A stretch of 64,000 nucleotides of DNA from Streptomyces sp. LBL (GCF_029893585.1 NZ_JARXYX010000014.1:124001-188000), one strand, 5' to 3'. Shown: positions 16,203 to 25,153, counted from the first letter of the stretch. The notes: generated from the letters alone by a model not told the origin. Translations and numbers: made by a program.

Positions 16203-16898
16203 GTGCCCCGCCGCCCGTCGAGACCAGGGTCGAAATTGAATATTAGTCAACAGCGCGACGTCGCCCACCCACGGGCGCGTGGCACCGAGCGCTCCGTCGC
16301 ACGCCGTGCCGAACTCATCACCATCGGGCGGAAGCTGTTCGCCGACACGTCGTACGACGCGCTCTCCATGGACGACATCGCCCGCCAGGCGCAGGTCGCC
16401 AAGGGGCTGATCTACTACTACTTCCACTCCAAGCGCGGCTACTACCTGGCGATCATCCAGGACTCCGTCGCCGACCTGGTCACCTACGCGGCGAGCGGTC
16501 TCGAACTGGAGCCGGTGGACCGGGTCCACCGCACCATCGACAGCTATCTGCGCTATGCCGAGCACAATCAGGCCGCGTACCGCACGATCGTCGGCGGCGG
16601 CGTCGGCTTCGACATCGAGGTGCACGCCATCCGGGACAGCGTGCGCGAGGTGATCGTCGCGACCATCGCGGAAGGGGCCTACGGCCGCAGTGACATCGCC
16701 CCGTTGCCCCGCATGGGGCTGCTCGCCTGGCTGTCCAGCGTGGAGGGCGCCGCCCTCGACTGGATCGGCCGCCCCCAATTGTCCCGCGAGACGATGTGCG
16801 AACTGCTGGTGAAGACGCTCGGCGGCGTCATGCGAGCGATCGAGGAGATGGACCCCGCCTACCCGGCCCCGGAACCGGCCCGCCGGGACGACGACTGA
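16203..16898 (+). CDS. TetR-family transcriptional regulator
   Basis: Up to 231 residues; the HTH is ELITIGRKLFADTSYDALSMDDIARQAQVAKGLIYYYFHSKRGYY (residues about 37-82), a textbook TetR DNA-binding domain, followed by an all-helical ligand domain. The GTG at 16203 gives the longest form; a TTG at 16236 (LNISQQRDVAHPRARGTERS) is an equally plausible start. It lies 30 bp after the small membrane protein and upstream of the convergent chitinase gene. No palindromic operator was identified close by, so targets are unknown. Confidence 0.88.
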   Translation: MPRRPSRPGSKLNISQQRDVAHPRARGTERSVARRAELITIGRKLFADTSYDALSMDDIARQAQVAKGLIYYYFHSKRGYYLAIIQDSVADLVTYAASGLELEPVDRVHRTIDSYLRYAEHNQAAYRTIVGGGVGFDIEVHAIRDSVREVIVATIAEGAYGRSDIAPLPRMGLLAWLSSVEGAALDWIGRPQLSRETMCELLVKTLGGVMRAIEEMDPAYPAPEPARRDDD

Positions 16899-17013
16899 GA
16901 CGCCCGGGCGGCGAGGGCCCGGGCCGGCGGGGGCCCGGTCGGCTGACGGCATGGTCGGCTGATCGCTCGGCCGCCGGACGGCATCGTCGGCTGATCACTC
17001 GGCGGACTGACGG

Positions 17014-17047
17014 CTCGGGGCGGAGGCTCGTGCTCCCCCGCCCCGAG
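17014..17047. terminator. Terminator between TetR and chitinase genes (convergent)
   Basis: CTCGGGGCGG (17014-17023) and CCGCCCCGAG (17038-17047) form a 10-bp stem, loop 14. It lies between the converging TetR and chitinase genes and can serve both. The preceding stretch 16930-17012 holds degenerate repeats of GGTCGGCTGAYSGC. Confidence 0.75.
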
Positions 17048-17063
17048 TCCCCTGTGGAACAGG

Positions 17064-18341
17064 TCAGTTGATCGCCTTGATCAGTTCTCCGCCGGTGGTG
17101 TCCCCGCTCAGCTCCCAGAAGAACGTGCCGCCCAGTCCCTGCTGGTTCTTGTACGTCATCTTGGTCGCGATGGTCGCGGGGGTGTCGTAACTCCACCAGT
17201 TGTTCCCGCACTTGGCGTACGCGGTGCCGGCGACCGTCCCCGTCGCCGGGCACTTGGTCTTCAGCACCTTGTAGTCGTCGATGCCCTGTTCGTACGTCCC
17301 CGCCGCCGGGCCCGTCGCGGTGCCGCCCGGCGCCGCCTGGGTGACGCCGGTCCAGCCGCGGCCGTAGAAGCCGATGCCGAGCAGCAGCTTCGAGGCCGGG
17401 ATACCGAGGCCCTTGAGCTTGGCCATGGTCGCCGAGGTGTGGAAGTTCGCCTTCGGGATGCCGGAGTAGGAGTTCAGCGGCGAGTGCGGAGCGGTCGGTC
17501 CGGTCGCGTCCCAGGTGCCGAAGTAGTCGTACGTCATCGGGTTGTACCAGTCGGTGTACTGCGCGGCGCCCGCGTAGTCGGCTGCGTCGATCTTGCCGCC
17601 GGGCGTCGCGTCGGCGGTGATCGCCGCGGTGACGAGGTTGCCGGTGCCGAACTTGGCCCGCAGCGCGGCCATCAGGTTCTTGAAGGCCGCCTTCCCGCTG
17701 GTGTCACAGGTGTTGCCGCAGGCGTTCGGGTACTCCCAGTCGATGTCGATACCGTCGAAGACGTCCGCCCACTTGGAGTTCTCCACCAGGTCGTAGCAGG
17801 ACTGGGCGAAGGCGGCCGGGTTCTTCGCGGCCTCGCCGAAACCGCTCGACCAGGTCCAACCGCCGAAGGACCAGAGGACCTTGAGGCCCGGGTGTTTCTT
17901 CTTCAGCTCGCGCAGCTGGTTGAAGTTGCCGCGCAGCGGCTGATCCCAGGTGTCGGCGACACCGTCGACGGACTCGGCCGCGGTGTACGTCCGGTCGGTC
18001 GCCGCGTAGGCGTCGCCCATCGCGCACTTGCCGCCGGTGACGTTGCCGAAGGCGTAGTTGATGTGGGTGAGCCGCGCCGCCGACCCGGACGTCTCGATGT
18101 TCTTGACGTAGTACTTGCGGTCGTAGGTGCCCCATTCGGTGAAGTAGCCGACGACCTTGGAGCCGGCGGCCGCCTTCTCGGCCGACTTGGCCGACTGGGC
18201 CTGCTGGGCCGTCCCGGCCGGCGGGCTGGCGGAGGCGGCGGCGGTGCCCGCGCCGGCGAGCAGACCGGCGCCGAGGATCGCCGCGCAGGCGGCCGCGGTG
18301 AGCGTCCGCAGGCGTGGCCGGTGACGGTGGGAGGTGTGCAT
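17064..18341 (-). CDS. Secreted GH18 chitinase
   Basis: Endo-type hydrolysis of chitin. 425 residues: a Sec signal (MHTSHRHRPRLRTLTAAACA..., cleavage near AAASA, about residue 37), a short Ala/Lys linker, then a single GH18 barrel (about 58-425) starting KVVGYFTEWGTYDRKYYVKN. The catalytic DxxDxDxE is DGIDIDWEYP (about residue 197), with SFGGWTWSSGF and MTYDYFGTWD as substrate-side motifs. No chitin-binding or FnIII domain is present. ATG 18341 follows GAGGAGA. The promoter has a DasR-like box (18421-18436), so induction by chitin-derived GlcNAc is expected. From gene order I believe it corresponds to S. coelicolor ChiD (SCO1429). A 13-C run sits just before the ribosome-binding site. Confidence 0.95.
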   Translation of the reverse strand: MHTSHRHRPRLRTLTAAACAAILGAGLLAGAGTAAASASPPAGTAQQAQSAKSAEKAAAGSKVVGYFTEWGTYDRKYYVKNIETSGSAARLTHINYAFGNVTGGKCAMGDAYAATDRTYTAAESVDGVADTWDQPLRGNFNQLRELKKKHPGLKVLWSFGGWTWSSGFGEAAKNPAAFAQSCYDLVENSKWADVFDGIDIDWEYPNACGNTCDTSGKAAFKNLMAALRAKFGTGNLVTAAITADATPGGKIDAADYAGAAQYTDWYNPMTYDYFGTWDATGPTAPHSPLNSYSGIPKANFHTSATMAKLKGLGIPASKLLLGIGFYGRGWTGVTQAAPGGTATGPAAGTYEQGIDDYKVLKTKCPATGTVAGTAYAKCGNNWWSYDTPATIATKMTYKNQQGLGGTFFWELSGDTTGGELIKAIN

Positions 18342-18420
18342 CGGGTGTCTCCTCGGGGGGGGGGGGGAGGGGAGCGTGCCGATTGGCATGAACGCGATGA
18401 AGCGCTGGCCCGAAACGGTA

Positions 18421-18443
18421 GGAGGACTAGACCAGTACGTCAA
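18421..18443 (-). promoter_or_regulatory. Chitinase promoter with DasR-like box
   Basis: Minus strand: TTGACG (-35, 18438-18443), then ACTGGTCTAGTCCTCC (18421-18436) filling the spacer, then TACCGT (-10, 18415-18420). The first ten bases match the DasR consensus and overlap the promoter as in known Streptomyces chitinase genes, where DasR represses until GlcN-6-phosphate accumulates. A further GGACCAA lies at 18450-18456 on the plus strand. Confidence 0.8.
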
Positions 18444-18672
18444 TGGTTCGGACCAATTCCCTGCCCGGCTCTTTTCCGGTTTCCTGAAGTGAGCGGTCGT
18501 TAACTGGTGACGGGATGCCTCCGATCGGGCATACTCACAGCGCACAGCCGCTGGTCAGCAGCTTCCGCGACCCGGGAGTGCGAGCATCGGCCGGCACCCA
18601 GTGAGACATGGCGGCGCCGCCCCCACCTGAAGGGCTCGTCCGCCTGCGCCCGACAGGGAGGAGAGCGTCGCC

Positions 18673-19848
18673 ATGCCCGACCGCGCCCCGAAGCCGGTGG
18701 ACCGGCAACTGCCCACGGACGAGGCCCGGGATCTGATCTCGCTCGTCCGCGACATCGCGCAGCACGAGATCGCCCCCCGGGCGGCCGAGGAGGAGGAGGA
18801 CGCCGGACGCTTCCCGCGCGAGGTCTTCACTCTGCTTTCCGCATCCGGCCTGCTCGGCCTGCCGTACGACTCCGAGTGCGGCGGCGGCGACCAGCCGTAC
18901 GAGGTCTACCTCCAGGTCCTCGAAGAACTCGCCGCGGCCCGCCTCACCGTCGGCCTCGGTGTCAGCGTGCACACCCTCGCCTCCTACGCGCTCGCCGCCT
19001 ATGGCACCAAGGAGCAGCAGGCCGAGCATCTGCCCGCGATGCTCGGTGGCGGTCTGCTGGGCGCGTACTGCCTGTCGGAGCCGTCCTCGGGATCGGACGC
19101 GGCCTCACTGCGCACGAAGGCCGTGCGGGACGACGGTCACTGGGTCATCACCGGGACCAAGGCCTGGATCACGCACGGCGGGATCGCCGACTTCTACACG
19201 GTCATGGCGCGCACCGGCAAGGAGGGCCCGCGCGGGATCACCGCGTTCCTCGTGCCGGGTGACGCGCAGGGGGTGAGCGCCGCGCCGCCCGAGAAGAAGA
19301 TGGGCATGAACGGTTCGCCCACCGCCCAGGTCCACTTCGACGGCGTGCGGGTGTCCGACGACCGGCGCATCGGCGACGAGGGTCAGGGCTTCGCGATCGC
19401 CCTCGCCGCGCTCGACTCGGGGCGGCTCGGCATCGCGGCCTGCGCGATCGGCCTGGCCCAGGCGGCGCTGGACGAGGCGGTGGCATACGCGACCGGACGG
19501 CGACAGTTCGGGCGGCCGATCGCCGATTTCCAGGGGCTGCGCTTCATGCTCGCCGACATGGCTACCCAGATCGAGGCCGGGCGGGCGCTGTACCTGTCGG
19601 CGGCACGGCTGCGGGACGCGGGTCGGCCGTTCGCCAAGCAGGCGGCCATGGCCAAACTGCACTGCACCGACACCGCGATGAGGGTGACCACCGACGCCGT
19701 CCAGGTCCTCGGCGGGTACGGCTACACCGCCGACTTCCCGGCCGAGCGGTATATGCGCGAGGCCAAGGTGCTGCAGATCGTCGAGGGCACCAACCAGATC
19801 CAGCGGATGGTCATCGCCCGTCACCTAGCGGGTCCCGAGACCCGCTGA
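18673..19848 (+). CDS. Acyl-CoA dehydrogenase
   Basis: FAD enzyme introducing a trans-2 double bond into an acyl-CoA. 391 residues with the usual N-terminal helical, middle beta and C-terminal helical domains: YCLSEPSSGSDAASL (FAD/acyl contact, about residue 135), WITHGGIADFYTVMART, AYATGRRQFGRPIADFQGLRF, and the C-terminal IVEGTNQIQRMVIAR, whose Glu is at the catalytic-base position of the short-chain family. ATG 18673 follows GGAGGAGA. It stands alone: no electron-transfer flavoprotein or other beta-oxidation gene adjoins. Chain-length preference cannot be read. Confidence 0.92.
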   Translation: MPDRAPKPVDRQLPTDEARDLISLVRDIAQHEIAPRAAEEEEDAGRFPREVFTLLSASGLLGLPYDSECGGGDQPYEVYLQVLEELAAARLTVGLGVSVHTLASYALAAYGTKEQQAEHLPAMLGGGLLGAYCLSEPSSGSDAASLRTKAVRDDGHWVITGTKAWITHGGIADFYTVMARTGKEGPRGITAFLVPGDAQGVSAAPPEKKMGMNGSPTAQVHFDGVRVSDDRRIGDEGQGFAIALAALDSGRLGIAACAIGLAQAALDEAVAYATGRRQFGRPIADFQGLRFMLADMATQIEAGRALYLSAARLRDAGRPFAKQAAMAKLHCTDTAMRVTTDAVQVLGGYGYTADFPAERYMREAKVLQIVEGTNQIQRMVIARHLAGPETR

Positions 19849-20071
19849 ACTGATCTGCCGTCACCTGGGGCGCCGTCAGCCGGACCCACTCCGGGTCGTG
19901 GCGGCCCGGCAGGGTACGGCCGCGGTCGGCCCAGGTGCGCAGCAGATCCCGGTAGATGGGCGGGTCCTGAATCGGCGGCGGAGCCAGCGGAACCGATTCT
20001 CCGTGTCCCGGGACGGGGACGGGGACGAAGAGCCGGCGTTGACGCCCGGTCGCTGAAGAAGTGGGGGTCAT
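19811..20071 (-). CDS. Small conserved hypothetical protein
   Basis: An 86-residue ORF (MTPTSSATGRQRRLFVPVPV ...) with a PIYRDLLRTWADRGRTLPGR segment and DPEWVRLTAPQV, which I recall as the core of a short Streptomyces protein family. It overlaps the 3' end of the acyl-CoA dehydrogenase tail-to-tail by 38 bp. The ribosome-binding site is weak, and other frames are open here, so support rests mostly on residue pattern. Function unknown. Confidence 0.55.
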   Translation of the reverse strand: MTPTSSATGRQRRLFVPVPVPGHGESVPLAPPPIQDPPIYRDLLRTWADRGRTLPGRHDPEWVRLTAPQVTADQFSGSRDPLGDGR

Positions 20072-20255
20072 ACCAGGGCAACGCGGAGGCTGACGGACAG
20101 GTCACCGGTCGCCGGAATCGCGCGTGCGTTCGTGGAAGTCCGGGGCGGTGGGCCGGCCCGACGCGCCGTCGACCCGGTCAGCACACATCGCACCGCGCCA
20201 CGGCAGATGCGAGCCGAGGCGCGGTGCGGTCACGAGGTGAGGGCGAGGGCGTCGC

Positions 20256-20690
20256 TCAGGCGGCCTGGCGCCGCATCACGGGCACCTGGAAGGGGCGCGA
20301 GCTGGGGCCGCCGACGTGCGAGAAGGGCTGCTTGCGCCAGTCGAGTCCCTGAGGGAGTGTCAACAGAAGGGCCGTGTCCTGCTCCTGGGGCTCCACCGAC
20401 TCGTCCGCCGGCTTGGCGTCGGACGCCCTGCGGCCGGTACCGGCACAGACCGTCAGCCCGAACGGATTCCACGGCGAGGCGCACAGTGCGTGCTCCGGAA
20501 GGGTCTCCTCATCCGCCAGCAGGGCGATGGGCTGCGCGCAGTCCGGGCAGATCACCCGGTACATCTCGAAGGTGTCGTAGGCGTCGAGTTCGTCCTCGAG
20601 GGCGTCGGGTTCGACGCCCTCCGGCTCCGGCTCGACAACCAGCTGCGGCCGCTTGGATGCGGTGCGACCAGGGCGCTTAAGACTCTGCAT
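20256..20690 (-). CDS. Conserved hypothetical protein with CxxC motif
   Basis: A 144-residue acidic protein starting MQSLKRPGRTASKRPQLVVE at 20690 behind GGGGGAGAA. The centre has VICPDCAQPIALLADEE followed by single Cys residues (HALCASPW, TVCAGTG), which could bind zinc. A longer open frame upstream is not supported by a ribosome-binding site. It is divergent from the Lrp regulator. I recall it as a Streptomyces-restricted family; no function is known to me. Confidence 0.75.
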   Translation of the reverse strand: MQSLKRPGRTASKRPQLVVEPEPEGVEPDALEDELDAYDTFEMYRVICPDCAQPIALLADEETLPEHALCASPWNPFGLTVCAGTGRRASDAKPADESVEPQEQDTALLLTLPQGLDWRKQPFSHVGGPSSRPFQVPVMRRQAA

Positions 20691-20957
20691 TGGGTTCTCC
20701 CCCTCGGGCTGGGCCGTGAAAGGCACTGCGGCCTCGACCACAGCAAGCACTTCCCGCCCCGTCTCGGCGGTAATCACGAGACCGTCACGGAGCGCGTTCG
20801 GCAGGTGTGGTCTTCGTCACATGCCATCCGCAGGTGCCCGGGGCGCTCGTTTCGCCCCCAGGAGCCTCACGGGCCGCTCTCGTCACATCACGAACCGGGT
20901 ATGACCTGCGCCGCTCAGGTATCCGAGGAGATCAGGAGCACGGTAGGTTCTTGCGCC

Positions 20958-21398
20958 ATGGAGGAGCTCGACCGACAAATCGTGCAGTTGCTCGTCAAGG
21001 ACGGGCGGATGAGCTACACGGACCTGGGCAAGGCGACCGGTCTGTCCACGTCGGCCGTGCACCAGCGGGTGCGCCGACTGGAACAGCGGGGCGTGATCCG
21101 CGGTTACGCCGCGGTCGTCGACCCGGAGGCCGTCGGGCTGCCGATGACCGCGTTCATCTCGGTGAAACCGTTCGACCCCAGCGCCCCCGACGACATCGCG
21201 GAACGCCTGGCCGACGTGCCCGAGATCGAGGCCTGCCACAGCGTCGCCGGGGACGAGAACTACATCCTCAAGGCACGTGTGGCCACCCCGCACGAACTCG
21301 AGGAACTCCTGGCGCGGCTGCGCTCGCTGGCGGGGGTGTCGACGCGGACGACGGTCGTGCTGTCGACACCGTACGAGGCGCGCCCGCCGCGGATCTGA
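20958..21398 (+). CDS. Lrp/AsnC-family regulator
   Basis: A 146-residue protein starting MEELDRQIVQLLVKDGRMSY at 20958. The HTH lies at residues about 4-50 (DLGKATGLSTSAVHQRVRRLEQRGVI) and the RAM ligand domain at about 65-140 (MTAFISVKPFDPSAPDDIAERLADVPEIEACHSVAGDENYILKARV). The frame is open upstream to 20316, but that is the antisense shadow of the hypothetical gene. Lrp-type proteins sense amino acids as octamers. The amidohydrolase 47 bp downstream could be in the same transcript. Confidence 0.93.
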   Translation: MEELDRQIVQLLVKDGRMSYTDLGKATGLSTSAVHQRVRRLEQRGVIRGYAAVVDPEAVGLPMTAFISVKPFDPSAPDDIAERLADVPEIEACHSVAGDENYILKARVATPHELEELLARLRSLAGVSTRTTVVLSTPYEARPPRI

Positions 21399-21445
21399 CG
21401 GCCCTGCGTTCGGTGCCGCCGAACTGAGGCGCGAGACTGTTCCCC

Positions 21446-23047
21446 ATGAGTGAGAGCACCCCCGAGCCGAAGACCGTCCTCCTCCGTCGCGGCGAGGTCC
21501 ACAGCCCCGCCGACCCGTTCGCGACAGCGATGGTCGTGGAGCGAGGACACGTCGCCTGGGTCGGCTCCGAGGGCGCTGCCGACGCCTTCGCGGACGGCGT
21601 CGACGACGTGGTCGACCTCGACGGCGCCCTCGTCACCCCCGCGTTCACCGACGCCCATGTGCACACCACCGCCACCGGCCTGGCCCGCACCGGCCTCGAT
21701 CTGTCCGGTGCCCCCTCCCTGGACGCGGCCCTCGCACTGGTCCGGGACTTCGCGACCGCCCGGCCGGCCGACCGGGTCCTGCTCGGCCACGGCTGGGACG
21801 CCTCCCGCTGGCCGGGTGGCCGTCCGCCGACGCGCGCCGAACTCGACGAGGCCACCGGCGGACGTCCCCTCTACCTCAGCCGGATCGACGTCCACTCGGC
21901 GGTCGTCACGACAGCCCTGCTCGACCTGACCTCCGGTCTCGGCACGGTGGACGGCCCGCTCACCGCCGACGCCCACCACGCCGTACGCGCCACCGCCTTC
22001 GCCGCCGTCACACCAGAGCAGCGCATCGAGGCCCAGCGGACCGCCCTCGCTCGGGCCGCCTCCCTCGGCATCGGCACCGTTCACGAATGCGCAGGCCCGG
22101 AGATCTCCTCGGAGGACGACTTCACCGGGCTGCTGAAACTCGCCACCGAGGAGCCCGGCCCAAGAGTCGTCGGCTACTGGGCCGAGCGCGACATCGAGAA
22201 GGTGCGGGCACTCGGTGCGATCGGGGCGGCCGGTGACCTGTTCGTCGACGGCGCCCTCGGCTCGCACACCGCCTGTGTGCACGAGCCGTACGCCGACGCC
22301 GGCCACACCGGCACCGCCTACCTGGACGCGGCCGCCGTGGCCGCGCACGTCACCGCGTGCACCGAGGCGGGCCTCCAGGCGGGCTTCCACGCCATCGGGG
22401 ACGCCGCGGTGACCTCGGTCGTGGAGGGCGTGCGCACCGCCGCGGAGAAGGTCGGCCTCGCCCGCGTCCGGGCCGCCCGGCACCGTGTGGAGCACGCCGA
22501 GATGCTGACGGCGGAGACGATCGCCGCCTTCGCGGAGTTCGGCCTGACCGCCTCCGTCCAGCCCGCATTCGACGCGCTGTGGGGCGGCGAGGACGGCATG
22601 TACGCCCAGCGCCTGGGCGCCGAGCGGGCCCGCGCCCTGAATCCCTTCGCGGCCCTGCTGCGGGCCGGTGTACCGCTCGCCTTCGGCTCCGACAGCCCGG
22701 TCACGCCCCTGGACCCGTGGGGCACGGTCCGCGCGGCTGCCTTCCACCGCACCCCCGAGCACCGCGTCTCCGTGCGCGCCGCGTTCACCGCGCACACGCG
22801 GGGCGGCTGGCGGGCGGTCGGGCGGGACGACGCGGGCGTCCTGGTACCGGGCGCGCCCGCGGACTACGCCGTGTGGCGCACCGACGAACTGGTCGTCCAG
22901 GCCCCGGACGACCGGGTGGCCCGCTGGTCGACCGACCCTCGCTCCGGAACCCCCGGCCTGCCGGACCTGACGCTGGGCCGCGACCTCCCGCTCTGTCTGC
23001 GTACCGTGGTGGGCGGCCGAACGGTGTTCGTGCGGCCGAGCGAGTGA
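21446..23047 (+). CDS. Amidohydrolase, YtcJ-like (Amidohydro_3)
   Basis: A 533-residue metal-dependent hydrolase. The first beta domain ends with ALVTPAFTDAHVHTTATG (metal-binding HxH); later landmarks are LFVDGALGSHTACVH, GFHAIGDAAVTSVVEGV (metal His), RHRVEHAEMLT and LAFGSDSPVTPLDPW (catalytic Asp), all matching the exoenzyme-like YtcJ group. The first lysine/carboxylate ligand is not obvious. No signal peptide, so it is cytoplasmic. The in vivo substrate is unknown. It starts at ATG 21446, close behind the Lrp gene. Confidence 0.87.
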   Translation: MSESTPEPKTVLLRRGEVHSPADPFATAMVVERGHVAWVGSEGAADAFADGVDDVVDLDGALVTPAFTDAHVHTTATGLARTGLDLSGAPSLDAALALVRDFATARPADRVLLGHGWDASRWPGGRPPTRAELDEATGGRPLYLSRIDVHSAVVTTALLDLTSGLGTVDGPLTADAHHAVRATAFAAVTPEQRIEAQRTALARAASLGIGTVHECAGPEISSEDDFTGLLKLATEEPGPRVVGYWAERDIEKVRALGAIGAAGDLFVDGALGSHTACVHEPYADAGHTGTAYLDAAAVAAHVTACTEAGLQAGFHAIGDAAVTSVVEGVRTAAEKVGLARVRAARHRVEHAEMLTAETIAAFAEFGLTASVQPAFDALWGGEDGMYAQRLGAERARALNPFAALLRAGVPLAFGSDSPVTPLDPWGTVRAAAFHRTPEHRVSVRAAFTAHTRGGWRAVGRDDAGVLVPGAPADYAVWRTDELVVQAPDDRVARWSTDPRSGTPGLPDLTLGRDLPLCLRTVVGGRTVFVRPSE

Positions 23048-23605
23048 TCTCCCGGGGCGGCGCACCCCCGATCGGCCGCCGCCGCGCCGACGCGCGACCT
23101 GCGCATCCGCCGCGCTGACCAGGGCTTTGACGGAAGACGCGCAGGTCGAACGGCTGTTGACAGGCGACGGCAGCGGGCCGGTAGGTTCGGCCGAGTCCAC
23201 CACCGGACGCCCGATCGGAGAACGTCCGCGCACGCGTCGTGGCGCCGCTGGGTCAGGGACGGTGTGCCGCACCGGGGCACCGCCACTGGGAGCCAGGCTC
23301 AGCGCCCGCGCCACGGCAAGGGAACGTGTTGGCCGATCGGGGAGGTGTGACCCGGATGGGGCCCGGGCGCTCAGTAGACAACGGCTTTCGGTCGACCCGC
23401 AGCCAGCGGGTCCCAGGTCGGCCCGAAGGGCGCCGGGCCCCCATCCGTAGTACGCACAACTCCCGATCCGGGACACACCGCACACAAAAGACGCTCTTCT
23501 ACCCCGCTTTTGTGGAACCGACACCACCATTCGAACGTCCTGTCATTTCACTGCAGGCCGTGGCCACTATGGTGGACCTCTGCGGACGGACTTGAAGGGG
23601 CAGCA
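23048..23605. other. 558-bp stretch without a convincing gene
   Basis: No frame has the composition or motifs of a gene. Two elements stand out: TTGACA (23157-23162) and TAGGTT (23182-23187) spaced 19 bases apart as a possible plus-strand promoter, and a perfect 8-bp inverted repeat CACAAAAG (23483-23490) / CTTTTGTG (23507-23514) about 92 bp before ppm1. The last 130 bases are less GC-rich than the rest, as expected for a promoter region. Confidence 0.6.
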
Positions 23606-24406
23606 GTGAACGACGGCGACGGGAACCTCGCGGCAGCGGACCGGGGGAGACAGTTGGGCCCGCTCGGCACGGCATTGGTGATCATCCCGACCTACAACGA
23701 GGCCGAGAACATCAAGGCGATCGTGGGCCGGGTGCGCAAGGCCGTCCCCGAGGCGCACGTGCTCGTGGCCGACGACAACAGCCCGGACGGCACCGGCAAG
23801 CTCGCGGACGAACTGGCCGCCACCGACGAGCAGGTCCAGGTCCTGCACCGCAAGGGCAAGGAAGGGCTCGGCGCCGCCTACCTCGCGGGCTTTCGCTGGG
23901 GCCTGGAGAACGGGTACGGCGTCCTCGTCGAGATGGACGCCGACGGTTCCCACCAGCCCGAGGAGCTGCCCCGGCTGCTGACCGCCCTCAAGGGCGCCGA
24001 CCTGGTCCTCGGCTCCCGCTGGGTGCCGGGCGGCCGGGTCGTGAACTGGCCCAAGTCCCGCGAGTTCATCTCCCGCGGCGGTAGCCTCTACTCCCGCCTG
24101 GCGCTGGATCTGCCGCTGCGCGACATCACCGGCGGCTACCGCGCCTTCCGCCGCGAGACCCTGGAGGGCCTCGGCCTTGAGGAGGTCGCCTCCCAGGGCT
24201 ACTGCTTCCAGGTCGACCTGGCCCGCCGCACGGTCAAGGCCGGCTACCACGTGGTCGAGGTGCCCATCACCTTCGTCGAGCGGGAACTCGGCGACTCCAA
24301 GATGAGCCGGGACATCCTGGTGGAGGCGCTGTGGCGGGTCACGACATGGGGTGTGGGGGAACGCGTCGGCAAGATCGTGAGCCGGACGAAGCCCTCGGGA
24401 TCGTAG
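23606..24406 (+). CDS. ppm1: Polyprenol monophosphomannose synthase
   Basis: Transfers mannose from GDP-mannose to polyprenol phosphate, supplying the lipid donor for protein O-mannosylation and other exported mannosides. 266 residues of GT2: VIIPTYNEAENIKAIVGRV, VADDNSPDGTGKLADELA, EMDADGSHQPEELPRLL (DxD), VLGSRWVPGGRVVNWP and the conserved RDITGGYRAFRRETL. No membrane segments, as for Streptomyces Ppm1, unlike mycobacterial versions fused to an acyltransferase. The GTG at 23606 follows AAGGGG. FxsA-like and rbpA genes follow, an order I recall from S. coelicolor (SCO1423-1421). Confidence 0.95.
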   Translation: MNDGDGNLAAADRGRQLGPLGTALVIIPTYNEAENIKAIVGRVRKAVPEAHVLVADDNSPDGTGKLADELAATDEQVQVLHRKGKEGLGAAYLAGFRWGLENGYGVLVEMDADGSHQPEELPRLLTALKGADLVLGSRWVPGGRVVNWPKSREFISRGGSLYSRLALDLPLRDITGGYRAFRRETLEGLGLEEVASQGYCFQVDLARRTVKAGYHVVEVPITFVERELGDSKMSRDILVEALWRVTTWGVGERVGKIVSRTKPSGS

Positions 24407-24478
24407 CCCTACGACCCCCCGGCCACGGCTGATCATCCCCTTATCCTGTACTGAGCCGGTCCCAGGCACACTGGACGT

Positions 24479-25042
24479 ATGACGACTGGCGCTTCGACTC
24501 CCACCTACCCCGCCCGGCCCCGGCGTTCCCGGCTGCGCACGTTTCTGCCGCTGGGCATCGTCGCATGGCTCGTGCTGGAGATCTGGCTGCTGACCCTGGT
24601 GGCCGGTGCGGCGAGCGGGTTCGTGGTGTTGTTGCTGCTGGTCGCCGGTTTCGTGCTCGGTTCGGTGGTCATCAAGCGGGCGGGCCGGCGCGCCTTCCAG
24701 AACCTGAACGAGGCGCTGCAGCGCGGCGGGGCTCCCTCGGACTCGTCGAAGGGCGGCGGCAACGGCCTGATGATGCTGGGCGGTCTGCTTCTGATGATCC
24801 CCGGCCTGATCTCGGACGCGGTGGGTCTGCTCCTGCTGGTCCCGCCGGTGCAGAAGGCCCTCAGCCGCTATGCCGAGCGCACCGTCGAGCGCAAGCTCCG
24901 GGAGGCCGCCACGGGGACCCTGGGCGGCGCCTTCCAGCAGGCCCGCATGCGTCAGCCCGACGGCAAGGTGGTCCAGGGCGAGGTCGTCCGGGACGAGCCG
25001 AGCGATGCCCGGCACGACCCGCGCCCGCCGCTGGCGCGCTGA
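24479..25042 (+). CDS. FxsA-family membrane protein
   Basis: A 187-residue protein with three or four hydrophobic helices (FLPLGIVAWLVLEIWLLTL, GFVVLLLLVAGFVLGSVVI, and GLMMLGGLLLMIPGLISD) and the family signature IKRAGRRAFQNLNEALQRG followed by PGLISDAVGLLLLVPP. The E. coli member FxsA is associated with F-plasmid exclusion of phage T7; no role is established in Streptomyces. It begins 72 bp after ppm1, probably as part of the same unit, and ends before the long hairpin at 25101-25153. Confidence 0.88.
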   Translation: MTTGASTPTYPARPRRSRLRTFLPLGIVAWLVLEIWLLTLVAGAASGFVVLLLLVAGFVLGSVVIKRAGRRAFQNLNEALQRGGAPSDSSKGGGNGLMMLGGLLLMIPGLISDAVGLLLLVPPVQKALSRYAERTVERKLREAATGTLGGAFQQARMRQPDGKVVQGEVVRDEPSDARHDPRPPLAR

Positions 25043-25100
25043 TCCGGCGCGCTGACCTCAGGCCCGGCCGCGCGGGCCCGCGCGGCCGGGTGCACGCGTA

Positions 25101-25153
25101 CACAGAAGACCGCGGGCGCCGTACGTGGAGTACGGCGCCCGCGGTCTTCTGTG
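25101..25153. terminator. Exceptionally long bidirectional terminator
   Basis: A perfect 24-bp inverted repeat (25101-25124 with 25130-25153; core CCGCGGGCGCCGTAC / GTACGGCGCCCGCGG) around the 5-base loop GTGGA lies between the converging fxsA-like and rbpA genes. It can end transcription in both directions. Confidence 0.93.

Noticed and set aside
23127..23450. 107-codon plus-strand frame upstream of ppm1
   Set aside because: Composition is Arg/Pro/Ser noise, it starts at TTG without a ribosome-binding site and has no conserved pattern; only a promoter-like pair of boxes lies near it.
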